From Rhizobium sp. CCGE531 (lineage in GTDB: Bacteria > Pseudomonadota > Alphaproteobacteria > Rhizobiales > Rhizobiaceae), in the NCBI RefSeq assembly GCF_003627795.1, contig NZ_CP032687.1, positions 372,001 to 436,000 of the forward strand: a DNA stretch of 64,000 bases. The letters are read 5' to 3'. Both the position numbers and the translations under genes were made by a program. Positions 46,388 through 54,849 of this stretch are shown here, piece after piece. Below the pieces are notes generated by a model. It was given only the letters and a program-made list of their open reading frames with translations. It did no database searches and was not told where the DNA came from. Within the stretch, counting starts at the first letter, position 1, and every line of letters begins with the position of its first letter.

Positions 46388-46567
46388 TTAAGATATCCGG
46401 CCGAGCCGGTGATGCAGGTTTGAGTATTTTACTGCCACTGGCTCGTTTTTCACCACGTGCAGATAGTGGGCGACAGCTACCCGGATGAGCTCAAAGTCCT
46501 CTTGCGAAAAGACAGCCCGCGGTCGCTCCAGCAAGATGGGTTTCTTTTTCTCTTCATCGTTCGACAT
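46388..46567 (-). CDS. Small conserved protein next to isocitrate lyase
   Basis: 59 residues from ATG 46567. Charged N-terminus (NDEEKKKP) and a helical segment FSQEDFELIRVAVAHYLHVV. I recall similar short proteins directly downstream of aceA in rhizobia; the role is unknown. It begins 63 bp after the aceA stop on the same strand, so co-transcription is likely. ORF extension upstream to 46618 adds residues without a ribosome site (GGAGG lies just before ATG 46567). Confidence 0.65.
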   Translation of the reverse strand: MSNDEEKKKPILLERPRAVFSQEDFELIRVAVAHYLHVVKNEPVAVKYSNLHHRLGRIS

Positions 46568-46630
46568 TACTTCCTCCGGTAAGGTAAAGGACGCAGGCCT
46601 GCTGCAGGTCCCTTGCAAGGTAGGTCTGCA

Positions 46631-48223
46631 TCAGGCCGCAAACTGGTTCATCGTGTTATTGGCTCCGCCGGCCTTAAGCGCCGCCTCGCCGGCAAAATAC
46701 TCTTTGTGATCGTCGCCAATGTCAGAACCAGCCATGTTCTGGTGCTTCGCGCAGGCAATGCCCTGGCGGATTTCCTTTCGCTGGACGTTGGCGACGTAAC
46801 CGAGCATGCCCTGCGCGCCGAAATATTCTTTGGCGAGATTGTCCGTCGAGAGCGCCGTGGTGTGATAGGTCGGCAGCGTAATCAGGTGATGGAAAATGCC
46901 GGCGCGTTTGGAGGCGTCATGCTGGAAGGCCCTGATTTTTTCGTCGGCTTCCCGCGCCAAATCGCTGTCGTCATATTGTTCGCTCATCAGCTTGGCCCTG
47001 TCGAACCCAGAGACGTCCCTTCCTTCGCTCTGCCAACCATCAAAAACCTGCTGCCGGAAATTCAGCGTCCAGTTAAAAGAGGGCGAGTTGTTATAGACCA
47101 GCTTGGCATTGGGGATCACCTGCCGGATGCGGTCCATCATGCTCGCGATCTGTTCGACATGAGGCTTTTCGGTCTCGATCCACAGCAAGTCGGCGCCATT
47201 GTTAAGCGCATTGATGCAGTCAATCACGCAGCGGTCGGCGCCTGTGCCTTCACGAAACTGATAAAGGTTGGAACGCAGCCGCTTCGGCCGCAAGAGCTTC
47301 GAGCCGCGCGTGATCAACACGTCGCCGTTGGAGGGTGGCTGGCCGGTGACATCGTCGCAATCCAGGAAGCCGTTGTACTGGTCGCCGATGTCGCCTTCGC
47401 TGACGCTGAAGGCGATCTGCTTGGTAAGGCCTGCGCCGAGTGAATCGGTGCGAGCCACGATGATGCCGTCGTCGATGCCGAGCTCGAGAAACGCGTAGCG
47501 GCATGCGCGGATCTTGGCGACGAATTCCTCGTGCGGAATGGTCACCTTTCCGTCCTGATGGCCGCACTGCTTTTCATCGGAGACCTGGTTCTCGATCTGC
47601 AGCGCGCAGGCGCCGGCTTCAATCAACTTTTTCGCCAGCAGGTAGGTTGCTTCGGCATTTCCGAAACCTGCATCAATATCAGCAATGATGGGAATGACGT
47701 GGGTCTGATGATTGTCGACCGCCTGAACCAGCTGCTGTTCCCGCGCTTGGTCACCCTCCACCCGGGCTTTGTCGATTTCCCTGAACAACATGCCGAGTTC
47801 GCGTGAATCTGCCTGGCGCAAGAAGGTGTAGATCTCCTCGACAAGGGCCGGCACGCTCGTTTTTTCATGCATGGACTGGTCGGGGAGCGGACCGAACTGC
47901 GACCGCAGTGCCGCAACCATCCAACCTGAGAGATAGATGTAACGGCGTTCCGTCGTGCCGAAGTGCTTTTTCAGCGAGATGACTTTCTGTTGGGCAATAA
48001 ACCCATGCCAGCATCCGAGCGACTGCGTATATTTGCTCGGGTCTTGATCATAGGCGCCCATGTCCCGACGCATGATCGCAGCGGTATAGCGCGCAATGTC
48101 TAGACCGGTTCTGAATCTGTTCTGAAGGCGCATGCGAGCGACAGCTTCGGCAGTGAGGCCGGACCATGCGTGGTTTTCGACAATCAAGGTTTTGGCTCCT
48201 TCAACACTATCTGAATACGACAT
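46631..48223 (-). CDS. aceA: Isocitrate lyase (long form)
   Basis: Splits isocitrate to glyoxylate and succinate, first step of the glyoxylate shunt. 530 residues, matching the long Pseudomonas-type enzyme and not the 430-residue E. coli type. Active site: ADIDAGFGNAEATY (Mg site), EKQCGHQDGKV (catalytic Cys), ARTDSLGAGLTKQIA. C-terminal NQFAA is complete. Divergent from a ScfR/RamB-type regulator. No malate synthase is encoded in the window, so the next step must be supplied elsewhere. Confidence 0.93.
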   Translation of the reverse strand: MSYSDSVEGAKTLIVENHAWSGLTAEAVARMRLQNRFRTGLDIARYTAAIMRRDMGAYDQDPSKYTQSLGCWHGFIAQQKVISLKKHFGTTERRYIYLSGWMVAALRSQFGPLPDQSMHEKTSVPALVEEIYTFLRQADSRELGMLFREIDKARVEGDQAREQQLVQAVDNHQTHVIPIIADIDAGFGNAEATYLLAKKLIEAGACALQIENQVSDEKQCGHQDGKVTIPHEEFVAKIRACRYAFLELGIDDGIIVARTDSLGAGLTKQIAFSVSEGDIGDQYNGFLDCDDVTGQPPSNGDVLITRGSKLLRPKRLRSNLYQFREGTGADRCVIDCINALNNGADLLWIETEKPHVEQIASMMDRIRQVIPNAKLVYNNSPSFNWTLNFRQQVFDGWQSEGRDVSGFDRAKLMSEQYDDSDLAREADEKIRAFQHDASKRAGIFHHLITLPTYHTTALSTDNLAKEYFGAQGMLGYVANVQRKEIRQGIACAKHQNMAGSDIGDDHKEYFAGEAALKAGGANNTMNQFAA

Positions 48224-48313
48224 TTACTCCTCCAAGGGTCGGCCAGTTGTGTGCACTGCAATAGCGGGTCGCCGTTTTCTTTTCAGCCGGTGCCTTTGTG
48301 ATGTTGTCAAACT

Positions 48314-48332
48314 TTACAAGGATATTTTGTAA
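48314..48332. promoter_or_regulatory. Candidate operator between aceA and scfR
   Basis: TTACAA-GGATATT-TTGTAA, a perfect 6-bp dyad with 7-bp spacer, ending 15 bp before the regulator start. It resembles in form the AAAGT/TTTGCAAA-type sites of RamB, and its location suggests autoregulation plus control of aceA. Confidence 0.5.
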
Positions 48333-48347
48333 TGCTGTAATCGGTGT

Positions 48348-49745
48348 ATGGAAAAACTCTGCGTTTATCTCGGTCCGCGACTTCGACGCTTGCGGAAAAA
48401 TCTTGGCCTCACTCAAGCCGACATGGCATCTGACCTCGATGTCTCCCCTTCTTATGTCGCGCTCATGGAGGGGAATCAGCGACCAGTTACGGCCGAGATT
48501 CTTCTGCGACTTGCGAAGATCTACAAGCTCGACATGTCGCTCTTTGCCGACGACGGCACGCCCGAAATCCTTGCGCGACTACAATCGACCATGAAGGATC
48601 CAATATTCAGTGGCATAGAGATATCACCGCTCGAAGTCGCAGACGTGCTCAGCAGCTTTCCGGGGTTTGCAGAAGCGATGCTGCGGCTCTACACCTCGTA
48701 CAAGGAGGAACAGATTGTTCTTGCCGATCAACGACAGGCCGCCCTCGACGGAGGGATCGATGAAGGAGCAGATCCTGTTGCGGGCGTGCGACGGTTCCTC
48801 GCAGCTCGACGTAATTGCTTTCCTGGCCTTGATGTTGCGGCAGAAAAGTTGGCGGCGGCGGTGAAGGAGGCTGGCGGGCTTCCATTCTATCTTATGCAAC
48901 GTCACAATCTTCGAGTGAGACGATTACCAACGGAGATCATGTCAGGATCGGTCCGCCGACTGGACCGACACAGGCATGAGGTTCTACTTGACGACTGCTT
49001 GGATCTGGCAAGCCAAAACTTTCAACTTGCACAGCAACTCGCCTATCTTGAATCCGAGGGCGATATTCAAAAGTTCGTTCAAGAAGGCAATCTTGCGACA
49101 GAGAGTGGGCGACGATTAGCGTACCGGGCGCTCGCAGGCTACTTTGCAGCAGCCGTTGTCATGCCCTACACGCAATTTGCCAAAGCGGTTGAAGCGCGCC
49201 GCTATGATGTCGAAGCGCTCTCGCGTCAATTTGGCACCAGTTTCGAACAGACGGCACATCGGCTGACCACACTGCAGAAGCCCGGACAAGAGCGGATCCC
49301 CTTCTTCTTTATCCGTGTGGATTCTGCAGGCAACGTGTCCAAGCGCCTCGACAGCGCAAATTTTCCCTTCGCACGACATGGCGGTGGTTGCCCCCTTTGG
49401 ACGTTGCACCAGGTTTTTACAACGCCGAGGACGGTGGTAACGCAGTGGCTAGAGTTGCCGGATGGCCAACTATTTTTTTCGATCGCTCGAACCGTAAGTT
49501 CCGGGGGAGGTGCCTTTGGACTTCCGCGCGTCGATCGGGCCGTGGCGCTGGTTTGCGAAGCCAGCCACGTCGAACGTCTGGTCTATCATAAGGACAACAC
49601 GTCCGTTGTGCCAACGCCCATCGGCATTACCTGTCGTCTTTGCCAACGCGATAGCTGCACATCCCGGTCGGAACCGCCAATCGGCCGACAGATCTTGCCT
49701 GATCACTACCGGCGCACGGACGCGCCATTTGGGTTTTCCGACTGA
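48348..49745 (+). CDS. ScfR/RamB-family (XRE + IrrE-like) transcriptional regulator
   Basis: 465 residues. N-terminal HTH (LGPRLRRLRKNLGLTQADMASDLDVS), a middle IrrE/ImmA-type region around residues 170-290 without an intact HExxH site, and a C-terminal short-chain fatty-acyl regulator domain with conserved cysteines GITCRLCQRDSC. In actinobacteria, the relative RamB represses aceA and aceB in response to acetate metabolism. Divergent placement to aceA supports the same role here. No Shine-Dalgarno is visible before ATG 48348. Confidence 0.85.
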   Translation: MEKLCVYLGPRLRRLRKNLGLTQADMASDLDVSPSYVALMEGNQRPVTAEILLRLAKIYKLDMSLFADDGTPEILARLQSTMKDPIFSGIEISPLEVADVLSSFPGFAEAMLRLYTSYKEEQIVLADQRQAALDGGIDEGADPVAGVRRFLAARRNCFPGLDVAAEKLAAAVKEAGGLPFYLMQRHNLRVRRLPTEIMSGSVRRLDRHRHEVLLDDCLDLASQNFQLAQQLAYLESEGDIQKFVQEGNLATESGRRLAYRALAGYFAAAVVMPYTQFAKAVEARRYDVEALSRQFGTSFEQTAHRLTTLQKPGQERIPFFFIRVDSAGNVSKRLDSANFPFARHGGGCPLWTLHQVFTTPRTVVTQWLELPDGQLFFSIARTVSSGGGAFGLPRVDRAVALVCEASHVERLVYHKDNTSVVPTPIGITCRLCQRDSCTSRSEPPIGRQILPDHYRRTDAPFGFSD

Positions 49746-49954
49746 GGATGAGGGCCGCAGGAGGTGCGCCCTCGTGTTGTATCGGCGCCAAGGTGGAACG
49801 AATTCGGATCGGCTCCGCCGTTCAATCCGGGATCGTGGCATGTCACTCCTAAAGTGACGCTCTCTTAGTCAAAAAGCTTCCCGCCAAAGGGCGTCAACCT
49901 GTCTATTAATGCAGGTTTCCTGCTTCATCAACGTTGTCGGCGCCGCTGAACAAA

Positions 49955-50610
49955 TCCTACGTTTCGCGCCATCTGGCCCGCCAATCAGTTCTCCAGTCTC
50001 GGCCGGCTAATGTAAGCGGTTGCGATCAGTTGGCTGATGGCGACCCTTTCGACCTCGGATGTGATGGTCGCATTGGTCCAGGCGTCTTCAACGTCACCTG
50101 CATTCATTCTGGCCATTTTCGTCGGGGCGATCGCTGACAACTTTAGCCGACGTAAGGTGATGATCATTGGCCGAAGCCTTATGATGACCGCATCCGCCAT
50201 GCTCACGCTTTCCGTTGCTTTCGACGAAACTGATCCGTGGATCATTCTCGGTTTCAGTTTTCAGGCTGGCTGCGGCATTGCTCTCCACGATCCCGCCTGG
50301 CAGGCATCGGTCGGGGATATCGTCGAACGGCCCCACCTGCCGGGTGCAGTCACGCTTATTTCTGTCGGGTTCAATACTGTTCGCAGTGTCGGTCCCGCAC
50401 TGGGAGGGATCGTCGTTGCCTCAGCGAGGCCCCTCTCTGCCTTTGCGATTGCAACATTTGGTTTTGCAGTTCCGCTGATCACCTTGTGGCAAAATAAATG
50501 GAAAACGCTTTCCTCATCCTTGCCGCGTGAGGCGATGTTTACAGCTATCTGTGATGGCTTGCGCTTCACCGCTATGTCCTCAGAAATCAAGGGAACGGTT
50601 GCACAGAGCC
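49955..50610 (+). pseudogene. MFS transporter (EntS-like) remnant
   Basis: Encodes the first four to six membrane segments of an MFS_3 exporter: FRAIWPANQFSSLGRLM, a stop codon (TAA near 50009), then AVAISWLMATLSTSDVMVALVQA, DNFSRRKVMIIGRSLMM, and NTVRSVGPALGGIVVA. After about 50600 the frame leaves the family. One nonsense change and a missing C-terminal half: non-functional. Confidence 0.75.
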
Positions 50611-51453
50611 ACTCGCTTTCGGTCGCATTTGGCTGCTCCACGGGCTGGCTGAGTGCCCGGCCGAAATCAAGTGGATCGATACCTAAAGGAACTGGAAGCT
50701 TTGAAAACGCCCAAGGCAGGAACCATAAACATGATGACCCAAGATCAAGAAATTGCCGTGCATCGCGTCGCCGAGGTTATGCGCGGTTCCAATTCGGCTG
50801 TGGGAGGCCTTGGCCGCTGGCCCGAAGGCTGTCGCCGCAGCTCAGCGTGGTTTGCAAAAAGCGCCGGCGTCTCCCATCATCCCCCAGCTCGACTTCAGCT
50901 GTTTGCAAGACATCGGTTCGCATCGGCAAATAGGTATGGTAAATCAATCAGTGGTAGAGCTTCGTGCTACAGCTATTTCAAAGTGACCGTTGCAATATCA
51001 AAATTGAAATTCTACTATGGCTTAGGCGAATTTTCCTTTCATTCGCCAAAGTGGCTGCACGAGCAGTCACCTTTGGGCCGCCAATAGCCCCTTCGAGGCG
51101 GCCCTTCCTTTGTGAGACGTCAACGGCATTTCGAATATTGGAACGAAAAGGATTCACATCGGCAAAGTGTTGCCCGCCGTGACCGGCAAGGTCGCTATCA
51201 AACCACGCCTCCCTGGCTCCTCTGCGATTCGGTGCCAGACAAGGAATCACGAGCGCTTCCTGCTACGGCAAGAGGGCAAATCACGAAAGCACTCACTGGA
51301 ATAAATGTGGTAATTGAAAACCCAGTCGAATGGATACTTGGTTTGGGACGTCGTGCGCGGGGCTCGAAAGCGAAAATTCAGTGCAACCGTCTGGTGTTTG
51401 GATGCCAGCATGGCTACAATCTCAATCGTACGGAATGGGGAGGCTGCACTGAC
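50611..51453. other. Stretch before hxsD with no clear gene
   Basis: Open frames 50653-51087 and 50753-50986 (plus) show pieces such as MTQDQEIAVHRVAEVMRG and ALAAGPKAVAAAQRG, which could be one frameshifted helical protein, but no family was recognised. The hxs promoter should lie near its right end; no -35/-10 was assigned. Confidence 0.35.
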
Positions 51454-51741
51454 GTGAAACCGCAAAACTCTCACACCTCGTCCCCAGAGAAAACTCGCCG
51501 CAGTGCGATCGAGCTCGATCCGACATTCCGTCCATATCTCGCAGTGGCTATCGTTCGGTTTAGTGCGTCGCATCCAGATACAGAAATCGAAATATCGCAA
51601 ACCATCAGCCTGTTGGATAACGGCGCAGCGCCGAGTGATCTGCTCGTTCGAGAGTTCCACCACTGTCTGTATCGCGAGAAAATTTATGCCGAGACGCTTC
51701 CGCTCAGGCGTGCCCTGGTCGACGGTGTCCTCGGGCGATGA
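51454..51741 (+). CDS. hxsD: His-Xaa-Ser system protein HxsD
   Basis: Small cytoplasmic partner, 95 residues from GTG 51454, chosen because GGGGAGG lies 10 bases upstream; the open frame extends to 51112 without one. The pattern fits HxsD: IELDPTFRPYLAVAIVRFSA (strand-helix), EIEISQTISLL, and the conserved end EFHHCLYREKIYAETLPLRR. First gene of hxsDBCA and overlapping hxsB by ATGA (51738-51741). Role unknown; small size and fixed linkage suggest a precursor-recognition or chaperone function for the two radical SAM enzymes. Confidence 0.8.
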   Translation: MKPQNSHTSSPEKTRRSAIELDPTFRPYLAVAIVRFSASHPDTEIEISQTISLLDNGAAPSDLLVREFHHCLYREKIYAETLPLRRALVDGVLGR

Positions 51742-53144
51742 CCGTATTTCCCCTTAAGTTCAAACCGTTCGGCGCCGGCTATCTTTTTGCGGATGATGCG
51801 GGCGGTTACTTCAAAGCCGACGCTCACTTTCTCAATCGCTATGCGACCGGAAAGCTGACGGCACTGGATAGGGGCTTTCTTGAAGCAAATGGTCATGCGT
51901 TCAATGAGATCGACGATCCAGCCTATATGGGATTTGCCTACCGGTGGGCCCAACGGTTGCACCGTCCTCAAGAGCTGAATTACGTCATTCTCGTTCCGAC
52001 CCTCCGTTGCAATTTGGCATGTGCCTATTGCCAGGTGTCTCGGGTGAACGAGAGCACTCCGGGCTTTGATTGGACGGATGAGACGCTTGAGCGCGTTCTC
52101 CGATTTCTCGATGCCATGACGTCCGCGAGCGTCAAAATCGAATTCCAGGGTGGCGAGCCACTGCTCCGATTAGACCTATTGGAGAAGGTTCGTGATTTCG
52201 CTCGCCGCAAGTTCCAAGAAGTTTTCTTTACGGTATGCACCAATCTGCAATCAGTATCGGAAGAAGCTTGGGATTTCCTGGATGCCTCGGACGTCTTCGT
52301 GAGTACGTCACTTGATGGCGAATTTTCGACGCATGAGCGGCAACGAACCGTAAACGCCAAAGACACGCAGCAATTCGTATCGAACCTCAGCTATGCCATC
52401 GAGCGCTTGGGGCAGGGAAAGGTCTCGGCTCTCCCGACGCTAGACATCAACCAGTTGCCGAGCGTTTCCGAGATCATTGATACATTTGGCCGGTTCGGAT
52501 TTCGGTCAATTTTCCTTCGACCAGTTAATCATCAGGGTTTTGCCAGAAAACGGTTTCAGACCACCGGTCTCGAAGACAAATGGAATGCCTACCATGCCGA
52601 TTTTATCGACGCTCTGATCGAGCACAATTGGACCGCCGGGCAGCCGGTTGAGGAGTTCTATTTCACACACTGCCTGCGGCGGGTTCTGCGTGGCGGCCAC
52701 AATCAGCACGTCGACCTTCGTAATCCGAATATTCTCGGCCGAGACTACATCGTTATTGACTACGATGGCACCTTCTATCCGACGGATGAAGCCAGGATGG
52801 TCACGCGGGTTGGACAGGTCGATCTTAGCATTGGCAATCTTTGTGACGGCATCGACCAGTCCAAGCTAGACGTGCTGAACGAAGAGTCTTCCAATTCATT
52901 CCATCCCGACTGCATCCATTGTCCATACCAAGCCGCGTGTGGTGCGGACGTTGTTGACGATCTATCCCGTTATGGGCGCATCGATCTACCGAAGGCCGAC
53001 ACAGCCTTCTGTCGCCGTCATACCGCAATCTTCGACAAGATCTTCGAGCTGCTCTATTCGGCTGACGAGAAAGTCCAAAAGAGCCTTGCGTTCTGGGCCG
53101 GAATTCCGGAATTCGATCCGTCACTGGCGCCGGTACACACATGA
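51738..53144 (+). CDS. hxsB: His-Xaa-Ser system radical SAM maturase HxsB
   Basis: 468 residues. Radical SAM cluster ligands C91, C95, C98 in LRCNLACAYC; the SAM glycine motif is FQGGEPLL. N-terminal region (about 80 residues) resembles the peptide-engaging part of RiPP maturases. The C-terminal SPASM-like set C392, C395, C401, C425 (CIHCPYQAAC and FC) should hold an auxiliary Fe-S cluster. Expected to modify the HxsA repeat together with HxsC. ATGA overlaps on both sides (51738-51741, 53141-53144) imply coupled translation. Confidence 0.9.
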   Translation: MTVFPLKFKPFGAGYLFADDAGGYFKADAHFLNRYATGKLTALDRGFLEANGHAFNEIDDPAYMGFAYRWAQRLHRPQELNYVILVPTLRCNLACAYCQVSRVNESTPGFDWTDETLERVLRFLDAMTSASVKIEFQGGEPLLRLDLLEKVRDFARRKFQEVFFTVCTNLQSVSEEAWDFLDASDVFVSTSLDGEFSTHERQRTVNAKDTQQFVSNLSYAIERLGQGKVSALPTLDINQLPSVSEIIDTFGRFGFRSIFLRPVNHQGFARKRFQTTGLEDKWNAYHADFIDALIEHNWTAGQPVEEFYFTHCLRRVLRGGHNQHVDLRNPNILGRDYIVIDYDGTFYPTDEARMVTRVGQVDLSIGNLCDGIDQSKLDVLNEESSNSFHPDCIHCPYQAACGADVVDDLSRYGRIDLPKADTAFCRRHTAIFDKIFELLYSADEKVQKSLAFWAGIPEFDPSLAPVHT

Positions 53145-54223
53145 TCGATTTGCGGCTCAAGATCGATGACGTCCCGATCGACAATCCAAGTATCGTTCGC
53201 TTGCGCTCGCACGCGGTGGACAGTGAATATGATGCACTCCTGATCGACAGAGATCAGGAAAGTCAAACCTTCGATCTCGCGGGTTACTCGCTTCGCGTCC
53301 ACTGCGGTCCCGAAACCGATCTTGACGGTGACGTCCTGCTTCTAGTTCCTGGGCGAAAGTCAGCGCATCGATTGGTGCGATCCCGGTCGAGACACAACAC
53401 CTTCTTGGTCACCGAGCAATGCGACCAGCTCTGCGTCATGTGCTCGCAGCCTCCAAAGAAATATCACGCCGACCTCTTCGACCAGTTCACAGTCGCCGCC
53501 ACCTTAGCGCCGGAAAACGCTCGGATCACCATATCTGGCGGCGAACCGCTGCTGCACAAAGGAAGGCTGTTTCAGTTTCTTCTAGCAGCCGTGAAAGCCC
53601 GGCCGGATATCTCATTTCATGTTCTGACCAACGGCCAGTTTTTCGAACCGGGCGACAGCACCGTGATGGATGAGATCGGACGTGATCGCGTGCTATGGGG
53701 CATTCCGCTCTATGCGCCTTATGCGGGACTTCACGACAGCATTGTTGGAAAATCCGGAGCCTTTGAAACGCTGTCGTTGAACTTGACGGCGCTGATGAGG
53801 GCGGGGGCAGCGGTCGAGCTTCGTACGGTTGTCCTCCAGCAGAACTGGGATGTGTTGCCACAGCTTGCGAACTATGTCTCGACCCGGCTTCCGTTCATTG
53901 ACGTATGGGCGATCATGCAACTGGAAAATATTGGCTACGGCAGAATGAACTGGGCCCATTCGTTCAAGGATACGTCGCTGGATTTCGGCCGACTCCGCAC
54001 AGCCATCAACCTCGCGATTGGGCGCGGTATTCAAACGCTGCTCTATAATTTCCCTCTTTGCAGTGTCCCTCCAGGGTACCGACATCTGGCACCAGGCACG
54101 ATTTCAGATTGGAAGAACAAATTTTTGGAACAGTGCAGCGGATGTTCGCTGCGCTCTACTTGTGGTGGATTTTTTGAATGGTATAAAGCTGATCAGGGGT
54201 TTGGGGGACTCTCACCACAATGA
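53141..54223 (+). CDS. hxsC: His-Xaa-Ser system radical SAM maturase HxsC
   Basis: 360 residues. Radical SAM ligands C94, C98, C101 in EQCDQLCVMCS, glycine motif ISGGEPLL, and a C-terminal cysteine group C307, C332, C335, C341 (QCSGCSLRSTCGGFFEWY) that probably binds a second cluster. Distinct in sequence from HxsB, so the system uses two different radical SAM enzymes, either for separate steps or as a complex. Overlaps hxsA by ATGA (54220-54223). Confidence 0.9.
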   Translation: MIDLRLKIDDVPIDNPSIVRLRSHAVDSEYDALLIDRDQESQTFDLAGYSLRVHCGPETDLDGDVLLLVPGRKSAHRLVRSRSRHNTFLVTEQCDQLCVMCSQPPKKYHADLFDQFTVAATLAPENARITISGGEPLLHKGRLFQFLLAAVKARPDISFHVLTNGQFFEPGDSTVMDEIGRDRVLWGIPLYAPYAGLHDSIVGKSGAFETLSLNLTALMRAGAAVELRTVVLQQNWDVLPQLANYVSTRLPFIDVWAIMQLENIGYGRMNWAHSFKDTSLDFGRLRTAINLAIGRGIQTLLYNFPLCSVPPGYRHLAPGTISDWKNKFLEQCSGCSLRSTCGGFFEWYKADQGFGGLSPQ

Positions 54224-54843
54224 AGAAGCGCAAGATCTACCTGGTGCCGTCGTTGATCGCGGCCGGTTTCATGCCATCGAAAGGTGATGCTGCGCCAATC
54301 ATCGGCCTTACCGAAAAGAAGCCTGCCACCTCCTTGTTCGAACGGTTGCGGGTCAAGCAGGTCTACACCCTTGCGGGCCATAGCTCGCATTCGAGCCACG
54401 CAAGTCATGCCAGTCACGCAAGCCACGCATCCTCAGCTGGAGGTGGCTACGTCCCACGGGGCGATTATGACACTGCTTATCCATCGCCCGATCCGACACC
54501 GCGCTATCAGCCCAACCCGGGGCCGGTCATCAGAAGTCTCCCAACCACTCCAAACTTACCGGGGACGACGTCAACTGGCACCTATTCGACGCAATCCTCT
54601 TCGACGAGCGCGCAGCCAGTGCCACTGAAGACGTTGCCAGGCAACTCGGATAAATTTCGCCGTATCGTCATACAGGTCCAGACCGCTCTGATCGCCTTTG
54701 GTTATTTCGGCGGCCCGATAACAGGGCAAGTCGATGCCGCCACCAAGGGCGGGCTCAGTAAAATGCAGGATGCGTACGGTCTCAAAGTCACCGGCACCAT
54801 AACTCCGCAGGTCCTGTCGGCCCTGGGGATCGCGACGAACTAA
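54220..54843 (+). CDS. hxsA: His-Xaa-Ser repeat protein HxsA, predicted modified substrate
   Basis: 207 residues. N-terminal basic/hydrophobic leader MKKRKIYLVPSLIAAGF suggests export. Residues 54-71 are six consecutive His-Xaa-Ser triplets (HSS HSS HAS HAS HAS HAS). A Pro/Ser/Thr-rich linker follows, then a C-terminal peptidoglycan-binding-1 domain (about residues 148-204: VIQVQTALIAFGYFGGPITG, GLKVTGTITPQVLSALG). The design suggests a wall-anchored protein whose HxS tract is altered by HxsB/HxsC. The chemical product is not known to me. Followed 6 bp later by a periplasmic protein gene. Confidence 0.88.
   Translation: MKKRKIYLVPSLIAAGFMPSKGDAAPIIGLTEKKPATSLFERLRVKQVYTLAGHSSHSSHASHASHASHASSAGGGYVPRGDYDTAYPSPDPTPRYQPNPGPVIRSLPTTPNLPGTTSTGTYSTQSSSTSAQPVPLKTLPGNSDKFRRIVIQVQTALIAFGYFGGPITGQVDAATKGGLSKMQDAYGLKVTGTITPQVLSALGIATN
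54379..54432 (+). repeat. hxsA: Six HxS codon triplets in hxsA
   Basis: Nine-base units encoding His-Ser/Ala-Ser, with mixed synonymous codons (CAT/CAC; AGC, TCG, AGT, TCC), so the repeat is maintained at protein level and not as recent DNA slippage. Confidence 0.85.
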
Positions 54844-54849
54844 GCCAAC

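Noticed and set aside
45273..47443. Plus-strand frames of about 300 and 276 codons opposite citrate synthase and isocitrate lyase
   Set aside because: Shadows of highly conserved enzymes.
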